NCBI RefSeq assembly: GCF_004771005.1
Contig: NZ_RQHV01000062.1
Coordinates: forward strand, 62,001 to 126,000
DNA length: 64,000 nt
Reading direction: 5' to 3'
Origin: Leptospira ilyithenensis
GTDB lineage: Bacteria > Spirochaetota > Leptospiria > Leptospirales > Leptospiraceae
Below the pieces are notes generated by a model. It ran no database searches and was not told the origin of the DNA. It was given only the letters and a program-made list of their open reading frames with translations. The first letter of the stretch is position 1; each line of letters begins with the position of its first letter. Positions 18,991-27,497 of this stretch are shown here, in pieces. The translations under genes and the position numbers were made by a program.

Positions 18991-19017
18991 AAGCCACAGA
19001 AGACTGTGGCTTTTTTT
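18991..19017 (+). terminator. Rho-independent terminator
   Basis: AAGCCACAG (18991-18999) pairs perfectly with CTGTGGCTT (19004-19012) around a 4-nt loop, and the stem runs into seven T (19011-19017). It ends the transcript of the exported helical protein gene. It also argues against a GTG at 19006, inside the stem, as start of the next gene. Confidence 0.88.
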
Positions 19018-19131
19018 ATTTCCTCACAAACCTATTTCCCTCTAACTGTCCTTGTGGTTAAAATTCCAATTCTTGATAATTTTTTAGTAAGAAATTTACA
19101 TGGGCAACCTGCAAGCTACGGACATCTTGTA

Positions 19132-19854
19132 ATGAAGGTTTATTTCCGAGTAATTCCTCTTGTTATGGGGAAAGCCAGTCCTTATATGATGAAAGGAGTC
19201 TGGAAAGCCGCTAAAGGTGACTCAGAGGCGAGGATTGATTCCTTCTTGGAAGGCTCCAGGCTTTGGGGTGAGGACGTCAGGCAGTATACAAAGTCAAAGG
19301 TGATTTTATTCAATGCGATCAATCCTCCCGAAAAGGGACATTTGATTTTTTTGAATCATGTAAACGAGATGGACTTTCCTTACGATTGTTATGTGATTCG
19401 CAAACCTTATCTTGCCAACCAAGTAATCAAAAAGACGGTCGTTGCTTATTGGTGGATGCTTGCGATGGGTTCGCAGGTATTCGATAACTCCAAAGCAAGG
19501 ACAATTGCCATTTCCGTAAGGAATTTGTTAGGTGGTATTAAGGAAAATTCCTTTATCGTCTATCCGGAAGGTCGTAATACTTATACAGAAGAAATCCAGC
19601 CCTTGAAAAAGGGAATGATCAAAATAGCATTCGATCAAAAGATTCCTGTTTATGTAGTATTGAAATCCGGGATTTCAAATTACCAAAAAAAACCTAAAAA
19701 CAATACGATTGGCTATCTGGAATTAGGCACGATCCTTCCCGAAGACTTTCCCAATTATGAAGAGATGCAGGCTCACTTGCAAGAGCGGATGATTACAAAA
19801 AAGAAAGAGTTAGATGTTCTTCTTGAGCAAGAACTGATGAAATCCCTAAACTAA
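19132..19854 (+). CDS. PlsC-like 1-acyl-glycerol-3-phosphate acyltransferase
   Basis: 240 residues from ATG 19132. The acyltransferase H(x4)D block is LNHVNEMD (His ~77), and the glycerophosphate-binding block is VYPEGRNTYTE. A third block KKGMIKIAFDQKIPVYVVLKSG is also as expected. The enzyme would acylate lysophosphatidic acid, or a related lysolipid, at the inner membrane. The frame stays open upstream to a GTG at 19006, but that codon lies inside the terminator hairpin of the preceding gene; a GTG at 19054 is the other alternative. No start has a clear Shine-Dalgarno site. Exact lipid substrate unknown. Confidence 0.8.
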   Translation: MKVYFRVIPLVMGKASPYMMKGVWKAAKGDSEARIDSFLEGSRLWGEDVRQYTKSKVILFNAINPPEKGHLIFLNHVNEMDFPYDCYVIRKPYLANQVIKKTVVAYWWMLAMGSQVFDNSKARTIAISVRNLLGGIKENSFIVYPEGRNTYTEEIQPLKKGMIKIAFDQKIPVYVVLKSGISNYQKKPKNNTIGYLELGTILPEDFPNYEEMQAHLQERMITKKKELDVLLEQELMKSLN

Positions 19855-19860
19855 AACCGG

Positions 19861-19886
19861 TGTAGGAAGAACTTTTCCTACATTTT
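19861..19886 (+). terminator. Rho-independent terminator
   Basis: TGTAGGAA (19861-19868) pairs with TTCCTACA (19875-19882) around a 6-nt loop, followed by TTTT. It stands 6 bp after the stop of the acyltransferase gene and separates it from the response regulator. Confidence 0.7.
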
Positions 19887-19945
19887 CCACAGAATATTAG
19901 TTGTTGTCCGATATATATATTGATAGCATTGCGTATAATAAGTAT

Positions 19946-20566
19946 ATGTTTAAAAATAAAAAGCGAGTTTTTATAGTTGAAGACAATCTTCTGATTCGAA
20001 CGGCAGTTAAGCGGGCACTTGCTGCAACTGAAGAATTTGAATTGGTAGGCGAGTGGGATGATAACGTCGGTCTTGCCAAACAAATCGGTCTTACCAGACC
20101 TGATATTTTACTTTTGGATCTTCGTCTGAAAGAATCGGACGGTTTGGAAATTCTTCCTGACCTAAAGAAAAACTTTCAACTTATGAAAATCGTAGTCTAT
20201 ACGATGAAAGACGATATGGTGACTTTCCGAAATGCGGTCAAAGCCGGTGCGGACGGATACATTCTCAAGTCCGACAACCCTCTTACCTTAGGCGCAAGTT
20301 TGCAAGTGGTTATGGATGGAAAGTTTGTTACTTCCAAACAGTTTTCTCAAAATTCTAAAAAACCGGAAGGGGATTCCAAGTTCAATTCATTGGAAATATC
20401 CATCATCGGACAATTGAAACAAGGTCATACATTGGCGAAAGTTTTGGCTGAAGCAAATATTTCCAAAGAACAATTGGAAGAAGTTCTAATCAGTTTGAAG
20501 GGTAAGTTCGATGTAAAATCTTTTCCCGAACTGGTTCGAATCATCAGAGAAAAAGTAACAGCTTAA
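19946..20566 (+). CDS. Response regulator, NarL-like
   Basis: About 206 residues from ATG 19946. The receiver domain shows VFIVEDNLLIRTAVKRAL, the phosphoacceptor Asp near residue 57 in ILLLDLRLKESDGLE, and the conserved Lys in GADGYILKSD. The C-terminal ~60 residues (SLEISIIGQLKQGHTLAKVLAEANISKEQLEE) are the position and length of a LuxR/NarL HTH but match it only weakly. No histidine kinase is next to it, so it is an orphan regulator. The frame is open to a TTG at 19901, but the receiver begins directly after the ATG. A TATAAT at 19934-19939 ends 6 bp before the ATG. It is convergent with the fusion gene, only 5 bp apart. Confidence 0.8.
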   Translation: MFKNKKRVFIVEDNLLIRTAVKRALAATEEFELVGEWDDNVGLAKQIGLTRPDILLLDLRLKESDGLEILPDLKKNFQLMKIVVYTMKDDMVTFRNAVKAGADGYILKSDNPLTLGASLQVVMDGKFVTSKQFSQNSKKPEGDSKFNSLEISIIGQLKQGHTLAKVLAEANISKEQLEEVLISLKGKFDVKSFPELVRIIREKVTA

Positions 20567-20571
20567 AGTAT

Positions 20572-22944
20572 CTATTCGGTTTGTTTGTTTTCCTGGAATT
20601 CTTTCTCGAATTCATTTAGGTACTTTTCCTGTTCTCTGGATTCTACTGCTCTTTCGCTTCTGGATTCTCTTACTTTTTGAATCGCCTCTTTGGCAGTCAT
20701 TTTTTCTTTCCCGATCAAATACCCTGCCGCAAGTGTGCCCGATCGCCCGAGCCCTCCTACACAATGAATCAGTATTTTTCCCTTTTGCTGAAGAGCCTTT
20801 TCCATCCATTTTATCGTTTCGTGAAATGAATGTAAGGTGGGAACCCTTTGATCCAAGGTAGGGAGATAAAATGTTGCAAACCCCGCATTTGCATATTCCT
20901 TCTTCATTTCGGGAACACCATATTCCGTATACTCCTGTTCCGTGATGAGACTGATCACATGAGTTACCTTTTGTTTTTTCATCTCCTTTATATCGTCGCT
21001 TAAACTTCTGCCTCTGTCTTTTCTGCCGGGTAGAATGGTGAGGCCGATATTTTGAATCAGCTCCGAATTGTTTTTTCCTTCTCCTTTGAGAAAATCAATT
21101 CGCAATGTTTTCGATTTTTGAATGTATTCCCTGATTTTATCAATTAAAACGGTTCCGGTGAAGAGCGCCCATTTTCTCTGAACCTCATTACTTTCGTCGA
21201 AAGAAAGAGTGTGCATCGCATAACGCAGTAATCCCACATGGGTTTGATAAGGATCCCGATCCATTTTGATCAAAGTAGGATACAAGGATCTGAGTTTGGC
21301 GATCACCCGATATGCTTTTCGCAGTTTCGGATTTGAAAGCAAAAAGGGAACGTCAAACGAAAGAGGAACTCCCAGGTCTTCTTGACTTGTAAGAATCCTG
21401 GTCAATTCCATTGCCTCTTTCAATTCTTCTTCCGTTTCGATCTTTGTAAAAATATAGAGAATATCATTTTCCAGTTTGAGCAAATCCCGAAGGATATGGC
21501 CTCTATGAGTGTGAAAAAAATCGATCATCCAAACATTGTCCTGAGCATCCAGAATGATATTGGCCCCGTTCAGATCTCCATGAACGTATGCTAGGTTATG
21601 ATTGATCGCATTGTACTCCTTTAAAACAGTCAGATCTTTTTCATAAAAGATACAAGGATTGGGGGCGGAGACTCCCCGGAGAATTTCAATTGTGTTTCCC
21701 GTTTGCAGGCCACCGAGCAGACCTTCGACCCTGGTTCGGACGGATTTTGCATATTTGGATTGAAAATCGTAATACTCAAGTAAGTTTAACTTTTCCGAAG
21801 ATCCCGCTTGGTACAACCTACCCAATTGCTGTTTGAAAACGATATTGATGACGTTGTCGATTTTTTCAAAATCATCACTCGATCCGTACATCTTTTGAAA
21901 AGTGCGGACATTCCCGTCAAGCATCGCCGCATAACGATATTTAATTGCTCCTCTTTCTCCCAGTTCGCAAAAGTCAACGATGGAAGGTGCATTATTTCCT
22001 AAAACTTCCTGGATGCGCTCGAAAGATGTACGTTCTTTTGCAATCAGATCCCTGTTTCCTATTTTAACAACACAAGGAACTTGAGTATGTCCCAATACAT
22101 CCACCGATGTTGATTTGAGTACTACGTTTCCCGAAAAACCGCCGTCCAATGTTTTGAATTCCGCTTCTTTGCAATCTCTGAACAAATAGAGAAGAATATT
22201 TTTATCCGCATCCGAGATAGGATATTCGGGGTCCAGTTTCAAATGGTTGGAAGAAACGCGGGAATGAGTTGTGATTTTTTTTTCCAGATCAGGTTGGGAT
22301 CCGGTGAGAAATTCCGTGAAAGCTCCTATCGAAGGAAAGATCTGAATACCTAATACTTGTTTAAGTTGATCCAAAGCAATGAAATGCATGGAAAGGGAAG
22401 AGCTGGCGGTAAGTGCGGAACATACGGCGATATCGAATTCAGGGTATCTTGTTTTTAAATCATAAGCGAGAAAGGTAACTTTCGCTTCGGTCCAGACTCC
22501 CGTGATTCCCACTTTTAATTTTTTCCCTTTGTAGGGATGAAGTACTGTTTCCAAATCGGTATCTACAAAATCATTCAATCCCGAAGCGTTTACAATCGAA
22601 TGCCTATCGGAAAAATCCTGAATCCAGGGTTGAAATACAAATTCCGCTCCTTTTGAATTTTTCAAACAATGATCGCCAAACTGTCGTAAGTGATCTTTTT
22701 GGTTTGGAGAGCTCGGGTCATGCCAATCTCTGATATGAATGATTTTCAATCGATTCGGATCGGTCTGATAAGCCCAATCTATCAAAGAATAAACCGGTCC
22801 GTGTTCCGTCATTTCACCCAGGAGACGATTTGATTCCGCATAACCTACGTGAAGTGCATTCGGGATGGGATCGTATTTGTCCAAAAGAGCTGTAAAATCA
22901 TTCTGGAGGCATTGGGTGAATAGAATAGCTTCTTCCTTAGGCAT
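20572..22944 (-). CDS. Three-domain fusion: inactive cysteine-hydrolase-like, kinase-like, and dual-specificity phosphatase
   Basis: 790 residues. (1) Residues ~1-215 resemble an isochorismatase/cysteine hydrolase (LFTQCLQNDF; later GITGVWTEAKVTFLAYDL). By my eye alignment the catalytic Asp is replaced by Cys, the nucleophilic Cys by Lys, and the catalytic Lys is missing, so it is probably not a hydrolase. (2) Residues ~255-600 look like an aminoglycoside-phosphotransferase/protein-kinase fold: a Gly-rich GGFSGNVVLK near 268, CVVKIG near 290, HGDLNGANI near 455 and MIDFF near 473. (3) Residues ~640-790 are a tyrosine/dual-specificity phosphatase with HCVGGLGRSG at ~727-736 and a possible general acid in TLDQR near 690. 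A kinase and a phosphatase in one chain suggest control of a phosphorylated small molecule or protein. Cytoplasmic; no signal peptide. Confidence 0.75.
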   Translation of the reverse strand: MPKEEAILFTQCLQNDFTALLDKYDPIPNALHVGYAESNRLLGEMTEHGPVYSLIDWAYQTDPNRLKIIHIRDWHDPSSPNQKDHLRQFGDHCLKNSKGAEFVFQPWIQDFSDRHSIVNASGLNDFVDTDLETVLHPYKGKKLKVGITGVWTEAKVTFLAYDLKTRYPEFDIAVCSALTASSSLSMHFIALDQLKQVLGIQIFPSIGAFTEFLTGSQPDLEKKITTHSRVSSNHLKLDPEYPISDADKNILLYLFRDCKEAEFKTLDGGFSGNVVLKSTSVDVLGHTQVPCVVKIGNRDLIAKERTSFERIQEVLGNNAPSIVDFCELGERGAIKYRYAAMLDGNVRTFQKMYGSSDDFEKIDNVINIVFKQQLGRLYQAGSSEKLNLLEYYDFQSKYAKSVRTRVEGLLGGLQTGNTIEILRGVSAPNPCIFYEKDLTVLKEYNAINHNLAYVHGDLNGANIILDAQDNVWMIDFFHTHRGHILRDLLKLENDILYIFTKIETEEELKEAMELTRILTSQEDLGVPLSFDVPFLLSNPKLRKAYRVIAKLRSLYPTLIKMDRDPYQTHVGLLRYAMHTLSFDESNEVQRKWALFTGTVLIDKIREYIQKSKTLRIDFLKGEGKNNSELIQNIGLTILPGRKDRGRSLSDDIKEMKKQKVTHVISLITEQEYTEYGVPEMKKEYANAGFATFYLPTLDQRVPTLHSFHETIKWMEKALQQKGKILIHCVGGLGRSGTLAAGYLIGKEKMTAKEAIQKVRESRSERAVESREQEKYLNEFEKEFQENKQTE

Positions 22945-23056
22945 GGAAAAATATTGACCGCCTATTGTAAAAAAATCGAGTTTTTTATCTTATATTACTT
23001 GTAAAAGTTTAAAAATGGAAAATATAAATTCTGGTTTCCAAATAAAAGGTCAAAGT

Positions 23057-23374
23057 ATGAAATTTTTTTTAATCGGTTTTTTCGGATTTTTTATATTCAG
23101 TCCGGTATTACTAGCAGGTAATATCGGCTCCGATTGCAAATTCAAAGGTCAAAAACTTTTTGGCAAAATTCAGTTTGTAAATTCTTTTCCGGACTTTAAG
23201 GTTCAGATTGTAAATAGTTTTCCCGATTTAAAGGTTCAACAGGTTGATTCTTTTCCAAATGATTGCGGAAAATGGCAAGTTGTGAATTCATTTCCCGACT
23301 TTAAAGTTCAGATTGTAAACAGTTTCCCTGATTTTAAAATCCAATATGTGAATTCATTTCCCGGGGTTCCGTAA
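23057..23374 (+). CDS. Small exported repeat protein, DUF6150/7(1) septoil-knot-like
   Basis: 105 residues from ATG 23057, which has AAAGGT six bases upstream; an upstream ATG at 23015 would place extra residues before the signal peptide. The signal peptide is KFFLIGFFGFFIFSPVLLAG. The mature part is six copies of a ~10-residue unit of the form K-[VI]-Q-x-V-[ND]-S-F-P-[DN]-[FL], the third broken by NDCG before KWQVV. Each unit would be one beta strand plus a turn. The register, the GKW interruption and the length resemble the secreted DUF6150 ('septoil knot') family, whose repeats instead read V-x-Y-E-Y-Q-A. Two Cys (in SDCKFKG and NDCGK) could form a disulphide. Its 3' end overlaps the convergent DUF2889 gene by 21 bp. 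Confidence 0.65.
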   Translation: MKFFLIGFFGFFIFSPVLLAGNIGSDCKFKGQKLFGKIQFVNSFPDFKVQIVNSFPDLKVQQVDSFPNDCGKWQVVNSFPDFKVQIVNSFPDFKIQYVNSFPGVP

Positions 23375-23977
23375 ACCGAGTAACATAGTTGTGATGGTAG
23401 GTTCTTTTTCCAAAGACTTGCGGCTCTCTTCATTTGAAAATTTTACGTTCATCGTAAAACAACTGTTTTTCATCACTCTGTCCCGGATCCACCATTGATG
23501 CACTGCGGCACTTCTCTTTTCGAAAGGTTCCGCATCGGGAGCGTGTCTTTCTTCATTCCATCTATCGGGGATTTGGCGACTCTTCAATTCATATGCGAGT
23601 GCGGAAACAAAATTATCCACTGCATAAAAGAGGAGTTGGTCGATTCGAATGCACCCATCTCCCGATTTGGGGATAGATTCCCGGATGGCGATTTCGAGTC
23701 CAGGTCTGTTGAATTTGACCCCGTTTAAAAATCCGTATGCGGAGATGGCTCCGGGGCATGTGGCGAAAGGAGTTCTTCTTTCTTCAATTTCAGTATCGAT
23801 GATTGTTTGTTTGGTGAGATCTATCTCAATGAGTAAACTGATATCATGATAACGGTCATAGATCTTGGATTCGATCACCGCTCGGGAAGGAGACTGATCG
23901 AAAAACCACCAGAAAGAAACACTCATATTTCTTTCCAGTCCGACAGGAGTATACTGCATTTTTTTGCGGATTGACAT
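23354..23977 (-). CDS. DUF2889 family protein
   Basis: 207 residues. The DUF2889 pattern is visible: an N-terminal NMSVSFWWF and VIESKIYDRYHDISLLIEIDL, then TPFATCPGAISAYGFLNGVKF with the conserved Cys-Pro-Gly, and GDGCIRIDQLLFYAVDNFVSAL, where the family has GCtHl..l. The C-terminal part is polar. The family has no known biochemical role. It starts one base after the stop of the LtaS-type gene, so it is the second gene of a two-gene operon. Met at residue 7 (23959) is an alternative start. Confidence 0.72.
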   Translation of the reverse strand: MSIRKKMQYTPVGLERNMSVSFWWFFDQSPSRAVIESKIYDRYHDISLLIEIDLTKQTIIDTEIEERRTPFATCPGAISAYGFLNGVKFNRPGLEIAIRESIPKSGDGCIRIDQLLFYAVDNFVSALAYELKSRQIPDRWNEERHAPDAEPFEKRSAAVHQWWIRDRVMKNSCFTMNVKFSNEESRKSLEKEPTITTMLLGLRNPGK

Positions 23978-23978
23978 A

Positions 23979-26009
23979 TTATAACATTCCCCCTGGAAAA
24001 ACCTTGTTTTTGTTCATCAGTTCAATGGATAAATTGAAGTATGCTTTTGCTTTTTGCAACGACGTAGAACATAAAATAGGCGTTTGTTTGCACTTTTCGT
24101 TGTCGCCGAGAGGAGGATTTGCGGTAAGAGTGAAATTTTTATTTCCGTCGACCCATTGGACTAGAAATTGATTTTCTTCAATCCAACCGAATGCTACCCC
24201 ATAGGCAAAGTAGGCGGATTCTTTTGTTTTTCCGGAAGAAAGAAGGTTTTTTCCCATTGCGGAAAAGTAGGTTTCCTTTCCCACCAAACCTAATATAGTC
24301 GGTAGAACGTCCAATTGGGATGCTGTTCTTGTGTCCAACTTGGCTTTGATTTTCCCCGGTGCCCAAATCAGGAAAGGAACGTTTCTATCTTCTAAGTAAT
24401 TCAAATATCTATGATGAGTATGGTCCGCGACGAAAACAAAAATCGTATTTTTGAAATAGTCCGATTTTTCAGCGCGACTGATGAAATCGGAAAGAGCCCA
24501 ATCCGCATAATGGTATGTATTCAGATAGTCGTAGTCCTGGACAGATGGATCGTAGATTTCAAATTTGGAATCGGGAACTTTGTAAGGGTAGTGTGTTGTC
24601 ATCGTCAGGATCGTTCCCAAAAACGGTTTTCCATTTTTATTGGAAATGCTGATTTCATCATGAAGTACTTCCAATATATCCCTATCGTCATAACCCCAGG
24701 CTCCGATCTTAAATCGGTGTTTTTTTTCAATTTCCTTTTTGCCGATTATTTTTTGAAAGCCCCAATGAGGAAGGATGGTTCCGAGACTGTCGAATTGCAA
24801 ATCGTCGCCGGTTATGAATATGGTATCGTATCCCCAGCGTTTGAATACGTTTCCCAAACCGGAAAAATTTCCGAGCACCTGATGAGTGCGAACGGCTGTT
24901 AGTCCCGGTCTGTCGGGAATTCCTGTCAGCATGGAAAGTAATCCGTTGGATGTCCTTCCTCCGTTGGCAAAAAATCTTTTAAAACTATGTCCTTCTTTGG
25001 CAAGTTTATTATAAAAAGGGGTGAGTTCTTTTCCGTGTATGATTCCGTCGCCGATCGGCCAAACGAATTTCCCCGTCCAGGACTCCTGCAAAATCAAAAC
25101 GATGTTTGGTGGTTTTGATTTGTTCGTTTCCAATTGTTTGCGAAGAAGAGGATAATTGGGAAGGTTTACAAATTCGGCTTCGGGATAATCAATTTCATTC
25201 CGAACCAATGCATAGGATTCACTCAAATCCATTTTCAACTCTTTGGGGATGGACTGACTTTTGAGGTCCATGATAGTCGTATAAATCCCGTTCAACGGAA
25301 TATTGTTTACGAACGTATCTTCGGAAAAAATCGCATTGCTTGCTCTTAGAGGAGTTTCCTGAACTCCTCCTCTTGTGAGTATGATGGTAAGAAAAAAAGC
25401 TAAGGACAGTGAGATAAAAAATTTATAAAATGAAAAAGGTTCGTTCCCTTGGGGAAGAATCCATTTTTGATAGCCGTAAAAGGAAACCAGAAGAAAACCG
25501 ATGATCCCTGAAATGATAAGAATCATCACAATAGGGCTTTCATGGATCGCAGATCGAATGAGTATCGGCATGTCTGCTAAGAAGACGATTGCTTCATAGC
25601 CGATATGTTTGTTTGCATTTTCATAATAGAGCATATCTCCCGAAAGATGAGCGATACTCCAGGCAAATATCAGGATGGGTGGAAAGGACCAAAGGATACG
25701 ATAGGAACGAAACCTGTTTAAGATGCTGAGTTTGGAGAGAATATAGAAGGCTCCTAGAAGCATTCCCGTCGTTGCCAAATCAAAACGAAGCCCTACCGCA
25801 AACGCATGTAAGATGACACTAAGCTGGAAGGATTCTAGTCTGTAAGAATATGCAAAAAGAAAAATAATTCTGAAAATTGTGAATAATGACAAAAAGGATA
25901 GGGAGTATCCCAGAAATAATTTATCCGAAAAGGACAAATTGCGATATAGTAGTTTCATTCCGATCCAAGACATTTGAAAAAAGAGAGCGGTCAACTCGCT
26001 TCCAAACAT
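23979..26009 (-). CDS. LtaS/OpgB-type sulfatase, membrane phosphoglycerol transferase family
   Basis: 676 residues. Five hydrophobic segments occupy roughly residues 20-225. A periplasmic alkaline-phosphatase-superfamily domain follows (~270-600). Visible motifs: PNIVLILQESWTGKF (metal ligand Glu), FANGGRTSNGLLSMLTGIP with the presumed Thr nucleophile, TIFITGDDLQFDS, and VFVADHTHHRYL with metal-binding Asp/His. The family transfers phosphoglycerol or phosphoethanolamine from phospholipid to envelope glycans or glucans. The acceptor in this organism is unknown. Its upstream neighbour is divergent (42 bp), and DUF2889 follows directly. Confidence 0.85.
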   Translation of the reverse strand: MFGSELTALFFQMSWIGMKLLYRNLSFSDKLFLGYSLSFLSLFTIFRIIFLFAYSYRLESFQLSVILHAFAVGLRFDLATTGMLLGAFYILSKLSILNRFRSYRILWSFPPILIFAWSIAHLSGDMLYYENANKHIGYEAIVFLADMPILIRSAIHESPIVMILIISGIIGFLLVSFYGYQKWILPQGNEPFSFYKFFISLSLAFFLTIILTRGGVQETPLRASNAIFSEDTFVNNIPLNGIYTTIMDLKSQSIPKELKMDLSESYALVRNEIDYPEAEFVNLPNYPLLRKQLETNKSKPPNIVLILQESWTGKFVWPIGDGIIHGKELTPFYNKLAKEGHSFKRFFANGGRTSNGLLSMLTGIPDRPGLTAVRTHQVLGNFSGLGNVFKRWGYDTIFITGDDLQFDSLGTILPHWGFQKIIGKKEIEKKHRFKIGAWGYDDRDILEVLHDEISISNKNGKPFLGTILTMTTHYPYKVPDSKFEIYDPSVQDYDYLNTYHYADWALSDFISRAEKSDYFKNTIFVFVADHTHHRYLNYLEDRNVPFLIWAPGKIKAKLDTRTASQLDVLPTILGLVGKETYFSAMGKNLLSSGKTKESAYFAYGVAFGWIEENQFLVQWVDGNKNFTLTANPPLGDNEKCKQTPILCSTSLQKAKAYFNLSIELMNKNKVFPGGML

Positions 26010-26051
26010 TGTTGATTTATTTTCTGTGGAATTGGACTCTGATTTTTACTC

Positions 26052-27497
26052 ATGTCTCACATTAAAAAAATCTTAATCGCAAATCGGGGTGAAATTGCAG
26101 TTCGAGTCATTCGCACTGCAAAACGCTTGGGAATCAAGACTGTTGCCGTTTATTCGGATGCCGACCAAGATAGTCTCTATGTGAAACTTGCGGACGAAGC
26201 GATCCATATTGGTCCTCCTGAGCCAAGGCTGTCTTATTTGAATCAGGAAATGATCCTCAAGGCTTGTGAAGATTCCGGTGCGGATGCAGTTCATCCAGGT
26301 TACGGATTTCTTTCTGAAAACGCTGAATTTGCGGAAAAGCTTTCCGTAAAAGGAATTAAATTTTTAGGTCCGAAACCTTCTTCCATTCGGGCAATGGGAG
26401 ACAAGATCGGATCACGCTTGTTAGTTGCAAAGTTCGATGTTCCCATCGTTCCGGGATATGAAGGCGAAGACCAATCCATGGATCGTTTCAAAAAAGAAGC
26501 TGACAAAATCGGTTATCCCATTATGGCAAAAGCGAGTGCCGGCGGCGGCGGGAAAGGAATGCGCAGAGTGGAATCCGCTTCGGAATTGGAAGAAATGATT
26601 TTGTCCGCAAAAAGGGAAGCATTGTCAGCTTTCGGAGATGATCGTATCCTTTTGGAGAAATATATTTCCAATCCGCGCCATGTTGAATTTCAGATTTTCG
26701 GAGATCAGCACGGGAATGTAATCCATCTGCACGAAAGGGATTGTTCTTTGCAAAGAAGGCACCAGAAGGTGATCGAAGAAACTCCGGCGCCCCATTATCC
26801 GGCTTCTTTGAAAGAACAGATGGCAAAGGCCGCCGTCCAAGCGGCAAAATCCGTTTCTTACGAAGGAGCGGGCACCGTCGAATTTATATTAGGTGAAAAA
26901 GGTGAATTTTATTTTTTGGAAATGAACACCCGTTTGCAGGTGGAACATCCTGTTACCGAGATGACTACAGGTCTTGACCTTGTGGAATTGCAAATCCGTG
27001 TGGCGGAAGGAGGCAAACTTCCCGAAACTCCGGAGCAGACAGGTCATGCCATCGAGGTTCGGATTTATGCGGAAGATCCTTCCAACGGATTTTTACCTTC
27101 CATCGGAAAAGTCCACGCGCTTCAATTTCCGACAGGAGAAGGAGTCCGCGTGGATTCGGGGATTGTATCCGGATCGGAAATCTCATTGTATTATGATCCT
27201 ATGATCGCAAAACTGATAGTATGGGATGAAACCAGAACCAAAGCCATTGATAAATTGGTACAGGTGTTAAAAGAGACAATCGTTTTTGGACCTATAACAA
27301 ATATTAGTTTTTTGAAAAACCTGGCGGATGCGAAAGGATTCAGAGAAGGCAAGGTTTCCACTCATTTTATTGCGGGGAACGAAGAAGAACTACTCCGCCA
27401 AAATGTTTCTTTCCCCGTTCGATTGGCACTGGCAGGTCTTGCCGGTGCGGAAACTAAAATAACAGATCCTTGGGTGAGTTCGGGAGAGTCTGCATGA
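26052..27497 (+). CDS. Biotin carboxylase subunit of an acyl-CoA carboxylase
   Basis: 481 residues. It opens with KILIANRGEIAVRVIRTAKRLGI, the hallmark of biotin carboxylases, followed by AVHPGYGFLSENAEFA, the ATP-grasp glycine loop KASAGGGGKGMR, LEKYISNPRHVEFQIFGD, and EMNTRLQVEHPVTEMTTGLDLVELQI, all intact. It carboxylates biotin using ATP and bicarbonate. The following gene, coupled by an ATGA overlap, encodes the biotin carrier. Separate carboxylase and carrier chains fit either acetyl-CoA or propionyl/3-methylcrotonyl-CoA carboxylase; no carboxyltransferase is next to them, so the acyl-CoA substrate is open. Confidence 0.92.
   Translation: MSHIKKILIANRGEIAVRVIRTAKRLGIKTVAVYSDADQDSLYVKLADEAIHIGPPEPRLSYLNQEMILKACEDSGADAVHPGYGFLSENAEFAEKLSVKGIKFLGPKPSSIRAMGDKIGSRLLVAKFDVPIVPGYEGEDQSMDRFKKEADKIGYPIMAKASAGGGGKGMRRVESASELEEMILSAKREALSAFGDDRILLEKYISNPRHVEFQIFGDQHGNVIHLHERDCSLQRRHQKVIEETPAPHYPASLKEQMAKAAVQAAKSVSYEGAGTVEFILGEKGEFYFLEMNTRLQVEHPVTEMTTGLDLVELQIRVAEGGKLPETPEQTGHAIEVRIYAEDPSNGFLPSIGKVHALQFPTGEGVRVDSGIVSGSEISLYYDPMIAKLIVWDETRTKAIDKLVQVLKETIVFGPITNISFLKNLADAKGFREGKVSTHFIAGNEEELLRQNVSFPVRLALAGLAGAETKITDPWVSSGESA

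Noticed and set aside
19006..19131. N-terminal extension of the PlsC-like protein from GTG 19006
   Set aside because: The GTG is inside a strong terminator stem of the previous gene and the extension carries no conserved acyltransferase sequence.
23160..23360. CRISPR-like array in the short repeat region
   Set aside because: The repeats are codon-based, about 30 bp apart with no spacers, and read through one continuous frame with a signal peptide.
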